DNA from: Polaromonas sp. UBA5171
Lineage (GTDB): Bacteria > Pseudomonadota > Gammaproteobacteria > Burkholderiales > Burkholderiaceae_C
Direction: 5' to 3'
Assembly (NCBI GenBank): GCA_002413395.1
Contig: DHWX01000076.1
Span: 8,233-42,763, forward strand
DNA length: 34,531 nucleotides
Part shown: positions 17,951 through 26,679 of the stretch, in pieces
How positions within the stretch are numbered: position 1 is the stretch's first letter
Layout of the letters: each line of letters begins with the position of its first letter
Notes under the pieces: generated by a model
What the model saw: the letters and a program-made list of their open reading frames with translations, nothing else
Databases searched by the model: none
What the model was told of the DNA's origin: nothing
Translations under genes and position numbers: made by a program

Positions 17951-18350
17951 TGGAAGGAAAATGCCTGTAGCCCCGAAATTATCACTGACGAGTGAAGAGC
18001 GAGCTGGATTGATAAAGTTGACTCGCTCCAAGCTCATCAGCGTGAGGCGGGTCCGGCATGCAGTCACCGTGCCAAGCAGCGCCAGATGGTTGACTGGCAA
18101 TGCAACTTAAGTTTCGCCTAAGTATCTGTTCCCATACTTTGACGATCATGCAACAACACACCTTCTCAACGGGCAAATATGTACACTCGTTTGACGACCT
18201 TCAGCCAATGATGATACCGAACGCAACACTCCCGACGCTTGGCGCTGATAGATCGGAGGAGCACACGACGACAATCGTGAAGAATCGGGTACTACGCTAT
18301 GTTTGCGTCACAAGCCGTGCACATGGTAGCAATCACTTCCGGCCAGGCTC
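17951..18350. other. 400-bp gap between parC and the hydroxybutyrate module
   Basis: This stretch is less GC-rich than its surroundings and holds no convincing intact gene. The first 100-150 bp contain a possible IS630-type transposase N-terminus (separate entry). An imperfect inverted repeat, ACTTAAG (18105-18111) with CCTAAGT (18117-18123), follows. The rest shows only short, unrecognisable ORFs on both strands. It is probably an insertion scar plus the promoter region of the patatin gene; no clear -35/-10 pair was found. Confidence 0.5.
17961..18110 (+). pseudogene. Possible IS630-type transposase N-terminal remnant
   Basis: The frame begins MPVAPKLSLTSEERAGLIKL then TRSKLISVRRV, which resembles the N-terminal helix-turn-helix start of IS630-family transposases (a hydrophobic 'MPxAPxLxLTxEER..L..L.R' pattern). 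The resemblance fades after about 32 codons and the frame ends at 18110. No catalytic DDE region is present. The call rests on a short similarity judged from memory. Confidence 0.3.
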
Positions 18351-19517
18351 ATGACACCATCCAGATCCAATTCGCCCCCTCCGTCAGGAGCTGCCCAAGC
18401 CAGACCGCACCACTTCGGCGAGGACTGCATTCTCGTGCTGCAAGGCGGCGGTGCTCTGGGGGCCTACCAGGCTGGTGTGTTTGAGTCACTAAGCAAGGTC
18501 TATCGTGAACCAACCTGGGTGGCCGGCATTTCGATCGGGTCAATCAATGCAGCGCTGATCACTGGCAATCCGGCGCACTTACGGGTAGCAAAGCTACGCG
18601 AGTTTTGGGATATCGTCAGTTCATCACACCAGCCGCCTGCGCTCAGCAGCAGCGTCCGCGAGTCCTGGAACGAGGCCAGCGCCGCGCAAGGCATGCTGTT
18701 CGGCGTGCCAGGCTTTTTTTCGCCACGCTTCCCGCCCGCGCCATTCCAGCCGCGCGGCACGCTAGAGGCGATCAGCTACTACGACACTGCGCCACTGCAG
18801 CAGACGCTTGATCGGCTGGTCGATTTCGACTTGATCAACTCGGGGTCGGTGCGGCTGTCGGTCGGTGCTGTCAACGTGCGCACCGGCAACTTTGAGTATT
18901 TCGATTCGGACAAGCAGCGCATCGACGCGCGCCATATCATGGCCAGCGGGGCACTGCCGCCGGGCTTCGCGCCGGTCGAGATCGACGGCGAGCACTACTG
19001 GGACGGTGGGCTGGTCTCGAACACCCCGCTGCAGTATGTACTCGACCAGCCCGGCAAGCGGCACCGGGTCGTGTTCCAGGTTGACTTGTTTGCCGCGACG
19101 GGTGCATTGCCAACAACGCTTGCGGAAGTGACCGAGCGCGAGAAGGACATTCGTTTTTCCAGTCGAACCCGCCTGAACACCACCAATGAGCTCGACCGGC
19201 AGGTGATCGCGCAGGCTGCGCAGCGCCTGATTGCGAAGCTGCCGCCCGAGCTGCGCAACGATCCCGATGTGCACGCGTTGTCGCGTGTGCGGTCCGAGAG
19301 CGCGGTCGATGTGGTGCACCTGATCTACCGCAGCAAACACTACGAGAGCCAGTCGAAGGACTACGAATTTTCGCGCCTGTCGATGCAAGAACACTGGGAC
19401 GCCGGGCGCGCCGACATGGCCCACACCTTGCACGACCCGCGCTGGATCCGCCATGAGCGCAGCGCCACTGGCGTGCATGTGTTCGACCTCACTGCCGATA
19501 AACCTTTCGCAACCTGA
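18351..19517 (+). CDS. Patatin-like phospholipase family protein with DUF3734-type C-terminus
   Basis: This is a 388-residue predicted serine hydrolase. The oxyanion-hole loop GGGALGAYQAG (residues 32-42), the nucleophile elbow GISIG with Ser61, and the catalytic Asp218 in YWDGGLVSN form the Ser-Asp dyad of patatins. The C-terminal 130 residues, with LIYRSKHYESQSKDYEFS, match the DUF3734 extension common in proteobacterial members. It sits directly before acetoacetate decarboxylase and 3-hydroxybutyrate dehydrogenase genes (8-bp and 38-bp gaps), a grouping typical of poly-3-hydroxybutyrate utilisation. It may release acyl chains or act on granules. The substrate is inferred only from context. 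The ATG at 18351 has a weak ribosome binding site. Confidence 0.88.
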   Translation: MTPSRSNSPPPSGAAQARPHHFGEDCILVLQGGGALGAYQAGVFESLSKVYREPTWVAGISIGSINAALITGNPAHLRVAKLREFWDIVSSSHQPPALSSSVRESWNEASAAQGMLFGVPGFFSPRFPPAPFQPRGTLEAISYYDTAPLQQTLDRLVDFDLINSGSVRLSVGAVNVRTGNFEYFDSDKQRIDARHIMASGALPPGFAPVEIDGEHYWDGGLVSNTPLQYVLDQPGKRHRVVFQVDLFAATGALPTTLAEVTEREKDIRFSSRTRLNTTNELDRQVIAQAAQRLIAKLPPELRNDPDVHALSRVRSESAVDVVHLIYRSKHYESQSKDYEFSRLSMQEHWDAGRADMAHTLHDPRWIRHERSATGVHVFDLTADKPFAT

Positions 19518-19525
19518 CCCACTTC

Positions 19526-20263
19526 ATGAACATCGACGATGTGAAACGCAACGCCTTCGCGATGCCGCTGACCAGCCCGGCATTTCCACCTGGTCCATAC
19601 CGTTTCCTGAACCGCGAATTCCTGATCGTGACCTACCGCACCGACCTCGACGCATTGCGCGCCGTTGTGCCCGAGCCGCTACAGGTTACGGAACCAATCG
19701 TCAAGTACGAGTTCATCCGGATGCCCGATTCCACCGGCTTTGGCGACTACACCGAGTCAGGCCAGGTGATCCCGGTGACATTTGAGGGCCAGGCCGGCGG
19801 CTATGTGCACTCGATGTATCTCAATGACGAGGCGCCAATCGCCGCCGGGCGCGAACTGTGGGGCTTCCCGAAGAAGCTCGCGGCACCCTCGCTGACGGTC
19901 GAGCGAGACACGCTGCTGGGCACGCTCGATTACGGCCCGGTGCGCGTGGCGACCGCAACGATGGGCTACAAGCACTGCGCGCTCGATCCGGCTAGCGTGC
20001 TCGCGGGGATGCAGGCACCGAACTACCTGCTCAAGATCATCCCGCATGTGGACGGCAGCGCGCGCATTTGCGAGCTGGTGCGCTATTTTCTCCAGGATAT
20101 AACTGTCAAGGGTGCCTGGACGGGCCCGGCCGCGATCGAACTGGCGCACCACGCGCTCGCACCGGTCGCGCAGTTGCCGGTGCTGGAGGTGCTCTCGAGT
20201 GCCCACATCCTCACCGACATGACACTTGGCTTGGGCACCGTGATCCACGACTACCTGGCCTGA
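19526..20263 (+). CDS. adc: Acetoacetate decarboxylase
   Basis: The enzyme decarboxylates acetoacetate to acetone and CO2 through a lysine Schiff base. The 245-residue protein matches the family length. The catalytic pair Lys116-Lys117 lies in ELWGFPKKLAAP, matching Lys115/Lys116 of the clostridial enzyme, where the second lysine lowers the pKa of the first. The conserved EFLIVTYRTD near the N-terminus and GYVHSMYLND before the active site also fit. It lies 8 bp after the patatin gene and 38 bp before the dehydrogenase, clearly one operon that would drain 3-hydroxybutyrate-derived acetoacetate. Some family members act on other beta-keto acids. Confidence 0.92.
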   Translation: MNIDDVKRNAFAMPLTSPAFPPGPYRFLNREFLIVTYRTDLDALRAVVPEPLQVTEPIVKYEFIRMPDSTGFGDYTESGQVIPVTFEGQAGGYVHSMYLNDEAPIAAGRELWGFPKKLAAPSLTVERDTLLGTLDYGPVRVATATMGYKHCALDPASVLAGMQAPNYLLKIIPHVDGSARICELVRYFLQDITVKGAWTGPAAIELAHHALAPVAQLPVLEVLSSAHILTDMTLGLGTVIHDYLA

Positions 20264-20301
20264 ACTCTCACCGCATCTCAACCCAACCCGAAGGAATTCC
20301 C

Positions 20302-21084
20302 ATGAAGCTTCAAGACAAGGTCTGTATCGTGACTGGCGCGGCCAGCGGTATCGGCAAGGAAATTGCCCTCACTTACGCGCGTGAAGGTGGCAGGGTCGTC
20401 ATTGCCGACCTGAATAAGGACGCGGCTCAGGCCATCGCCGATGAAATCACGACGGCGGGTGGTCGCGCGATGGCGGTGGCGATGGATGTGACCAGTGAAG
20501 ACCAGGTCAATGCCGCTGTCGCGGAAGTGGTCGCGGCCTACGGTGGCGTCGATGTGCTGGTCAGCAACGCCGGCATCCAGATCGTGCATCCGATCGAGGA
20601 GTTCCCATTCGCCGACTGGAAAAAAATGCTCGCGATTCATCTCGATGGGGCGTTCCTCACCACCAAAGCCTGCATGCCGCACATGCAGGCTTCTGGCAGC
20701 GGCGGCAGCATCATCTATATGGGGTCGGTGCACTCGAAGGAAGCCTCGGTCCTTAAATCAGCCTATGTAACAGCCAAACATGGATTGATCGGGCTGTGCA
20801 AGACGGTTGCCAAAGAGGGTGGCAAACACGGCATCCGAGCCAACGTGATCTGCCCTGGATTTGTACGCACGCCGTTGGTCGAGAAGCAGATTCCCGAGCA
20901 GGCGAAGGCACTGGGCATCAGCGAGGACGACGTGGTCAAGAAAGTCATGCTCAAAGAGACCGTTGACGGTGAATTCACGACCGTGCAGGACGTGGCCGAG
21001 GTTGCGCTGCTGTTCGCCGGCTTCGGCTCGAACGCATTGACGGGTCAATCCCTGGTCGTCAGCCATGGCTGGTTCATGCAGTAG
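20302..21084 (+). CDS. bdhA: D-3-hydroxybutyrate dehydrogenase (SDR family)
   Basis: This is a cytosolic NAD-dependent dehydrogenase that interconverts D-3-hydroxybutyrate and acetoacetate. The 260-residue classical SDR has the cofactor motif TGAASGIG (11-18), the acidic Asp at the end of beta2 (VVIADLN) that favours NAD, NAG at 89-91, and the catalytic Ser142, Tyr155 and Lys159 (SAYVTAKHG). The C-terminal QSLVVSHGWFMQ is typical of bacterial hydroxybutyrate dehydrogenases. An AAGGAA ribosome binding site precedes the ATG at 20302. It is the last gene of the three-gene module and is convergent with the cytochrome gene. Confidence 0.93.
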   Translation: MKLQDKVCIVTGAASGIGKEIALTYAREGGRVVIADLNKDAAQAIADEITTAGGRAMAVAMDVTSEDQVNAAVAEVVAAYGGVDVLVSNAGIQIVHPIEEFPFADWKKMLAIHLDGAFLTTKACMPHMQASGSGGSIIYMGSVHSKEASVLKSAYVTAKHGLIGLCKTVAKEGGKHGIRANVICPGFVRTPLVEKQIPEQAKALGISEDDVVKKVMLKETVDGEFTTVQDVAEVALLFAGFGSNALTGQSLVVSHGWFMQ

Positions 21085-21214
21085 TCTGCACTATGGCGCG
21101 CTTGCTGGCCACTCAGTCGAGCGGCCAGTTTCTTATGTCGGCCGGACAAGGAAAGTCGCAGCTGGTACGCGCGCACAGTTTGAAAGCATGACTGCGCAGG
21201 AGGAGTTGTGCAGG

Positions 21215-21772
21215 CTATTTCTGTGGCGTCTGAATCGGGATCGCAATCGGCCAATTCCGGACGTTCTGCCAAACTTGTTGCACGGCAGGTGGCAGCTTGT
21301 CCATGTTCTTCAGGAACAGCGCAAGCGTCCATATCTCCTGGTCGCTCAGGGAGTACCCGAACGACGGCATGCCCGTCAGGCGGATACCGTGCTTGATTTT
21401 CCAAAACGAAACACCTTCCGGGTCGTCCTCAACGCCATCGGTCGCCATTTGCGGCGGCCTGGGATACAGGCCTTTCGCTATTGGCGATGACGATGCCGTA
21501 CCCTTTGCGGACCCGTGGCAAACCGCGCAATTTTGCGCGAAAAGATGAGTCCCATTGAGGAGATTTTGTTCAGACAAGGTCACCGGATTTTGGCCTGTTG
21601 GAGCTTCACGGCGTAGCGTTGCGTCCAGGGAAGTACTGGCCATCCATAGCTCAATCTGACCCGGATCTGCATCGGCATTGGCTGGAATAAAACCACTTCG
21701 CACCAGCGAGTAAGCGCCAATCAGGGCAAGGACCAGCGCTAATGCGACTCCCAGAATTACATTTTTAAACAT
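21215..21772 (-). CDS. Membrane-anchored class I cytochrome c
   Basis: This is a 185-residue monohaem cytochrome. One N-terminal hydrophobic segment (about 3-24, VILGVALALVLALIGAYSLV) serves as signal or anchor. The haem is bound through Cys82-Ala-Val-Cys85-His86, and the likely sixth ligand is Met135 (RLTGMPSFGY). The C-terminal WTLALFLKNMDKLPP matches the final helix of the cytochrome c fold. It would carry electrons in the periplasm at the inner membrane; the partner is unknown, since no oxidase gene is nearby. It looks monocistronic. Confidence 0.88.
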   Translation of the reverse strand: MFKNVILGVALALVLALIGAYSLVRSGFIPANADADPGQIELWMASTSLDATLRREAPTGQNPVTLSEQNLLNGTHLFAQNCAVCHGSAKGTASSSPIAKGLYPRPPQMATDGVEDDPEGVSFWKIKHGIRLTGMPSFGYSLSDQEIWTLALFLKNMDKLPPAVQQVWQNVRNWPIAIPIQTPQK

Positions 21773-21965
21773 AAAACCTCAAGTCCCTATTCAAGGTTGA
21801 TAAAAATGACTCCATCTTATGCTTTGGAACGGTGAAGCTGGAATGACGCCAGAATTTATTTCGTAACCCGATACATGCGTTGTAGAGAATTGCTGTGAGA
21901 CATATTGTTCTTACCACCTGTCGCGGCGGTGTTTATTCAGCATTGCCTTGATCGCTCATACGGCC

Positions 21966-22436
21966 TCACCCTACCTCGGCAATCAACTCAATCTCCACAC
22001 AAGCCCCCAGCGGAATTTGCGCCACGCCGAACGCACTGCGGGCGTGCTTGCCCGAGTCGCCAAATACTTCACCGAGCAATTCGCTGCAGCCATTGGTCAC
22101 GAGGTGATGCTCGGTGAAGTCGGGGCTTGAATTGACCAAACTCATCACCTTGACGATGCGCTTGATCTTGTTCAGGTCGCCGACCGCTGCGTGCAGCGTG
22201 CCCATCAGGTCAATGGCAATGGCGCGTGTTGCGGCCTTGCCTTCTTCGATGGTGATGTTTTTCCCGAACTGGCCGACGATCACCTGGCCGTCTTTTTTGG
22301 CCAGATGGCCGCTCAGAAACACCAGCTTGCCGGTTTGCACGAAAGGCACGTAAGCCGCCGCCGGGGCAGTTACCGCGGGCAGGGTAATGCCCAGTGCCCG
22401 GAGCTTGTCATAGATGTTTTGGGCGTCGATACTCAT
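21966..22436 (-). CDS. RidA/YjgF family protein (subgroup lacking the canonical arginine)
   Basis: This 156-residue small cytosolic protein belongs to the RidA/YER057c/UK114 superfamily, whose archetype deaminates reactive 2-imino acids. The central LVFLSGHLAKKDGQ, AIDLMGTLHAAVGDLNKI and the C-terminal ARSAFGVAQIPLGACVEIEL follow the family pattern. In archetypal RidA an Arg precedes the 'LP' turn; here the matching residue is Gln (VAQIP). This is typical of a divergent subgroup and makes imine deaminase activity doubtful. It is divergent from comEC, with 56 bp between start codons. Confidence 0.87.
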   Translation of the reverse strand: MSIDAQNIYDKLRALGITLPAVTAPAAAYVPFVQTGKLVFLSGHLAKKDGQVIVGQFGKNITIEEGKAATRAIAIDLMGTLHAAVGDLNKIKRIVKVMSLVNSSPDFTEHHLVTNGCSELLGEVFGDSGKHARSAFGVAQIPLGACVEIELIAEVG

Positions 22437-22492
22437 GGGGAGGTCCTTGGGGGATGAATGATTGAATTCTTGAATATAACTGGGAACGGTTG

Positions 22493-25084
22493 ATGGGTTT
22501 AACTGCCAAAGCGGGGTTGCAGACAGGCTCCATCAGCCCGGGGTTTGTTTTTTGCGGGTTCATCGCCGGGGTGGCGGTGCAATTGCAGCAGGCCAGCCTG
22601 TGGTCCGGCGCGTGGTATGCCGCGCTTGCGGCGCTGGGCGTTGTGCTGGCGGGCGTCTTGTATGGCGCAGCGGCAAAGACAAATCTGCGCGGCGCGGGCT
22701 GGGCGGTTTTGGTGTGCGCCGCAATGCTGGGCTTTGGCTTGACGGGCTGGCGCTCCAGCGCTTTTCAGGCCAGCACATTGAGCCCGGCTCTGGAAGGACG
22801 CGATATTGCGGTGACCGGCATGGTGCTGGCCATGCCGCAACCCGGCGAAGACGGCGTGCGGTTTCGGATGGGTGTCGAATCGGCCCGACTGAACGGGCAA
22901 CCAGTAAACCTGCCACCGCAAATTTTGCTGGGCTGGTATGTGGGCTTTGGCGCGCGGGAGGCCAAAAGTTCGGCACTGGAAAGTGCCGAACCCGCTGAAC
23001 TGGAACTGGCGATGCAGCGCCAGCCGAAAATCCTGCGAGCCGGTGAGCGCTGGGGCATGACGGTGCGGCTCAAGGCACCACACGGCAACAGCAATCCCCA
23101 CGGTTTTGACTACGAGCTCTGGCTCTGGGAGCAGGGCCTGCAGGCCACCGGCTATGTGCGGGCCGGGCCGCATGATGCGCCACCCATCAAACTCTCCAGC
23201 AGTTGGTCGCATCCGGTGGAGCGCGCCCGCCAGTCGGTACGGGAAGCGATTTATGAGCGTGTTGATAGCCGGCAACTCGCCGGTGTGCTGGCCGCGTTGG
23301 TGGTGGGCGATCAAAACGCCATCGAGCGCGCCGACTGGGATGTTTTTCGCACCACCGGCGTGGCCCACCTGATGAGCATTTCGGGCCTGCACATCACCAT
23401 GTTTGCGTGGCTTGCGTCTTTGCTGCTCAGCAGCCTGTGGCGGCGCTCTGCCAAACTGACACCCCGGTTCTGCCTGGCGCTGCCAGCGAGCAGCGCCGGG
23501 GCTCTGGGTGGGCTCTTTCTGGCCGCCCTGTATGCGCTGTTTTCGGGCTGGGGCGTGCCCGCTCAGCGCACCATCTGGATGCTGGCCACAGTGGTGCTGC
23601 TGCGGCAAAGCGGCAAGCAGTGGCCCTGGCTGCAGACCTGGTTGCTGGCCATGGCCGTGGTGGTGGCGCTGGACCCTTGGGCGCTGATGCAGGCCGGGTT
23701 CTGGCTGTCGTTTGTGGCGGTGGGAGTGTTGTTTGCTACAGACTCAGGAGCGTATGGCGCTCGCCAGGAAAGAGCCGAAGGAAGATTTCATTTGGATAAC
23801 TCAGTGGTAGCCATCGAACGCAGCGAAGGGCCGCCCAGAGCAAGTTCAGCCCCCTCGGGGGGCAGCGCAGTACGCGCAGCGGCAAGCGTGGGGGCGATGT
23901 TTCGCGAGCAATGGGTGGTCACACTGGCGCTCACGCCTTTGTCACTGCTGCTGTTCAACCAGGTTTCGCTGGTCGGTTTGCTGGCCAATGCGGTGGCCAT
24001 TCCCTGGGTCACTCTGCTTGTGACGCCGCTGGCCATGCTGGGTGTGTTGTGGCCACCGCTGTGGGACGTGGCTGCATGGGCGGTGGGCTTGCTGGTGGGC
24101 TATTTGCAGTGGCTGGCCAGTTGGCCGCTGGCTTCCCTCAGCGTGGCCGCCGCGCCGCTGTGGTGCGCCGCAACTGGTGTGCTGGGCGGCGGTTTACTGG
24201 CCTTGCGGCTGCCGTGGCACTGGCGCGCGCTGGGCCTTCCCCTGCTGCTGCCGGTCTTGCTGTGGCAAGCCGTGCGCTTGCCGCCAGGGCAGTTTGAGCT
24301 GCTGGCAGCTGACGTCGGACAGGGCAACGCGGTGCTGGTGCGCACGGCCAGCCATGCACTGCTGTATGACGCCGGCCCGCAGTTTTCGCGCGAAAGCGAT
24401 GCCGGGAGCCGTGTGCTGGTGCCGCTGCTGCGCGCATTGGGCGAGAAGGTGGACATGCTGGTGCTCAGCCACCGCGACAGCGACCACATTGGCGGTGCTC
24501 CCGCCGTGCTGGCCATGCAGCCGCAGGCCGGCTTGCTCAGCTCAATTGAAGACAGCCATGAACTGCAGGCGCTGCGCAAGGCCACCCGCTGCGTGGCGGG
24601 CCAGCGCTGGGAGTGGGACGCGGTGACTTTTGAAGTGTTGCACCCGGCCGCCGCCGATTACGAGATGAAGAACAAATCAAACGCCATGAGCTGCGTGCTG
24701 CGTGTCTCCAACGGCAGCCAGACCGCGCTGCTGGTGGGCGATCTTGAGTCCCCGCAAGAGTTCCGGCTGGTGGCGGACACCAACCCGGCCCGCTTGAAAG
24801 CTGATTTTTTGCTCATGCCGCACCATGGCAGCAAAACCTCGTCGAGCGCGCCGTTTCTGGACGCGGTGCAGCCTAAACTGGCGCTGGCGCAGGCAGGTTA
24901 CCGCAACCGCTTTGGCCACCCGGTCGAATCGGTGTTGGCGCGCTACCGGGAGCGCGGCATCCGGCTGATCAAGTCGCCGCAGTGTGGGGCCGCTACCTGG
25001 CAGAGCCTCAAACCCGGCAACGTCACCTGTCAGCGGCAAGAGGGCTTGCGTTACTGGCATCATGTGATAGAAATTGATAAATAG
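22493..25084 (+). CDS. comEC: ComEC/Rec2 DNA-internalisation competence protein
   Basis: This is an inner-membrane channel protein for uptake of single-stranded DNA during natural transformation. The 863-residue protein has N-terminal helices and the DUF4131/OB-like soluble domain (about 25-230). The Competence domain starts near 270 (LVVGDQNAIERADWDVF, TGVAHLMSISGLHITMF), with many helices to about 600. A C-terminal metallo-beta-lactamase domain carries ADVGQGNAVLV, LSHRDSDHIGG and MPHHGSK. The ATG at 22493 is used; a TTG just before it is in frame. About 50 residues (roughly 417-468) between transmembrane segments are low-complexity and correspond to an inserted DNA repeat that keeps the frame open (see findings). 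Confidence 0.94.
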   Translation: MGLTAKAGLQTGSISPGFVFCGFIAGVAVQLQQASLWSGAWYAALAALGVVLAGVLYGAAAKTNLRGAGWAVLVCAAMLGFGLTGWRSSAFQASTLSPALEGRDIAVTGMVLAMPQPGEDGVRFRMGVESARLNGQPVNLPPQILLGWYVGFGAREAKSSALESAEPAELELAMQRQPKILRAGERWGMTVRLKAPHGNSNPHGFDYELWLWEQGLQATGYVRAGPHDAPPIKLSSSWSHPVERARQSVREAIYERVDSRQLAGVLAALVVGDQNAIERADWDVFRTTGVAHLMSISGLHITMFAWLASLLLSSLWRRSAKLTPRFCLALPASSAGALGGLFLAALYALFSGWGVPAQRTIWMLATVVLLRQSGKQWPWLQTWLLAMAVVVALDPWALMQAGFWLSFVAVGVLFATDSGAYGARQERAEGRFHLDNSVVAIERSEGPPRASSAPSGGSAVRAAASVGAMFREQWVVTLALTPLSLLLFNQVSLVGLLANAVAIPWVTLLVTPLAMLGVLWPPLWDVAAWAVGLLVGYLQWLASWPLASLSVAAAPLWCAATGVLGGGLLALRLPWHWRALGLPLLLPVLLWQAVRLPPGQFELLAADVGQGNAVLVRTASHALLYDAGPQFSRESDAGSRVLVPLLRALGEKVDMLVLSHRDSDHIGGAPAVLAMQPQAGLLSSIEDSHELQALRKATRCVAGQRWEWDAVTFEVLHPAAADYEMKNKSNAMSCVLRVSNGSQTALLVGDLESPQEFRLVADTNPARLKADFLLMPHHGSKTSSSAPFLDAVQPKLALAQAGYRNRFGHPVESVLARYRERGIRLIKSPQCGAATWQSLKPGNVTCQRQEGLRYWHHVIEIDK
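23811..23895. repeat. GC-rich interspersed repeat inside comEC
   Basis: The segment contains GGGCCGCCCAGAGCAAG, a GCCCCC-TCG-GGGGGC hairpin (23849-23863), then GCGCAGCGGCAAGCGTGGGGG. I recall this pattern as a very common intergenic element in Comamonadaceae. Here it lies in the comEC frame and encodes a Ser/Ala/Gly/Arg-rich loop. The AT-richer DNA just upstream (about 23737-23810) may be part of the same insertion. The element identity is from memory. Confidence 0.6.
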
Positions 25085-25174
25085 TGCTAATGCACCGGCT
25101 TGGCGCATAACTTGCTAAGGTTCCCTAGTACATTTAACTCACGCGCTACAGCCACCCTGCCGGAGATCAAGCCC

Positions 25175-26656
25175 ATGAGCCGCCCGATGTTTGATGAGAT
25201 GAATGCCACGGCATCCAGCATCCGTGAGCACTACCAGGTCTACCAGCGCTGGCTGGCCAGGCAGCCAGCCGAGGTGATGCAAGCGCGCCGTGCTGAAGCG
25301 GAAATGATTTTTCGCCGGGTCGGCATTACCTTCTCCGTGTATGGCGCCAAGGATGAGAGCACAGAAGACGGTGGCATCGAGCGGCTGATCCCGTTTGACC
25401 TGATTCCGCGCATCATTCCGGCGCATGAATGGGCCAGTATGGAGCGTGGGCTGGTGCAGCGCGTCACGGCGCTCAACCGCTTCATTCACGACGTCTATCA
25501 CGGCCAGGAGATCATCAAGGCAGGCGTGATCCCGTCCGAGCAGATTTTCCAGAACGCACAGTTTCGCCCCGAGATGATGGGCGTGCAGGTGCCAGGCAAT
25601 ATTTACTCTCACATCAGCGGCATTGACATCGTGCGCGCGCCCAATGCGCAGGGCGAGGGTGAATACTACGTGCTGGAAGACAACCTGCGCGTGCCCAGTG
25701 GCGTGAGCTACATGCTGGAAAACCGCAAGATGATGATGAGGCTGTTCCCCGAACTCTTCAGCCAGAATCGCGTGGCCGCGGTGGCGCACTACCCTGATTT
25801 GCTGCTCGAAACCCTACGCGCCATGGCGCCGCCCGCCGCAGTCCAGCCCACCGTGGTGGTGCTCACGCCCGGCATGTACAACTCGGCGTATTTCGAACAC
25901 GCCTTTCTGGCGCAGCAAATGGGCATTGAACTGGTCGAGGGTCAGGACCTGTTCGTCAATGACAACTTTGTGTATATGCGCACCACCCGCGGCCCCAGAC
26001 GCGTCGATGTGATTTATCGCCGGGTCGATGACGACTTTCTCGACCCGCTGGCGTTTCGTCCCACCTCCACGCTGGGTTGTGCCGGGCTGCTCAATGTGTA
26101 CCGCAGCGGCAATGTTTCGCTGTGCAATGCCATTGGCACCGGCGTGGCCGATGACAAGTCGATTTACCCCTATGTACCCAAGATGATCGAGTTTTACCTC
26201 GGCGAAAAACCTATCCTCAAAAACGTGCCGACTTATATGTGCCGCAATGCCGAAGACCTGCAGTACACCCTGGCCAATCTGAAAGACCTGGTGGTCAAGG
26301 AAGTGCATGGCTCGGGCGGCTACGGCATGCTGGTGGGCCCGGCCTCGACCACTGCAGAGATTGACGAGTTCCGGCGTGCGCTGCTGGCCAATCCATCAGG
26401 CTACATTGCCCAGCCCACGCTGAGCCTCTCGACCTGCCCGACCTATGTGGAGAGCGGCATTGCGCCGCGCCACATTGACCTGCGGCCCTTCGTGCTTTCG
26501 GCCAAGGAAGTGCAGATGGTGCCCGGCGGCCTGACGCGGGTGGCGCTGAAAGAAGGCTCGCTGGTCGTCAATTCATCGCAGGGTGGCGGCACCAAGGACA
26601 CCTGGGTTTTGCAGGGAGACCCCGCAGTGCCCATGTCGGCGCCGTTGCAATCGTAG
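25175..26656 (+). CDS. Circularly permuted type 2 ATP-grasp protein (COG2308-like)
   Basis: This 493-residue cytosolic protein is predicted to form peptide or amide bonds with ATP. The N-terminal part has EHYQVYQRWLARQPAEVM and GIERLIPFDLIPRIIPAHEW. The middle contains VPGNIYSHISGIDIVRAP and YYVLEDNLRVPSGVSYMLEN. The ATP-grasp features are VVKEVHGSGGYGMLVGP (about 400), IAQPTLSLSTCPTY, and the metal-binding HIDLRPFV. The ATG at 25175 is chosen (MSRPMFDEM) with GGAGA 8 bp upstream; the frame is open further upstream without a good start. It heads a three-gene operon with alpha-E and transglutaminase genes (23-bp and 40-bp gaps). The substrate is unknown. Confidence 0.92.
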   Translation: MSRPMFDEMNATASSIREHYQVYQRWLARQPAEVMQARRAEAEMIFRRVGITFSVYGAKDESTEDGGIERLIPFDLIPRIIPAHEWASMERGLVQRVTALNRFIHDVYHGQEIIKAGVIPSEQIFQNAQFRPEMMGVQVPGNIYSHISGIDIVRAPNAQGEGEYYVLEDNLRVPSGVSYMLENRKMMMRLFPELFSQNRVAAVAHYPDLLLETLRAMAPPAAVQPTVVVLTPGMYNSAYFEHAFLAQQMGIELVEGQDLFVNDNFVYMRTTRGPRRVDVIYRRVDDDFLDPLAFRPTSTLGCAGLLNVYRSGNVSLCNAIGTGVADDKSIYPYVPKMIEFYLGEKPILKNVPTYMCRNAEDLQYTLANLKDLVVKEVHGSGGYGMLVGPASTTAEIDEFRRALLANPSGYIAQPTLSLSTCPTYVESGIAPRHIDLRPFVLSAKEVQMVPGGLTRVALKEGSLVVNSSQGGGTKDTWVLQGDPAVPMSAPLQS

Positions 26657-26679
26657 TCAAAGACCAGAGGAATTTCATC

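Noticed and set aside
22499..23608. 369-codon open frame antisense to comEC
   Set aside because: It is a shadow of the conserved comEC gene, with composition typical of antisense frames and no domain.
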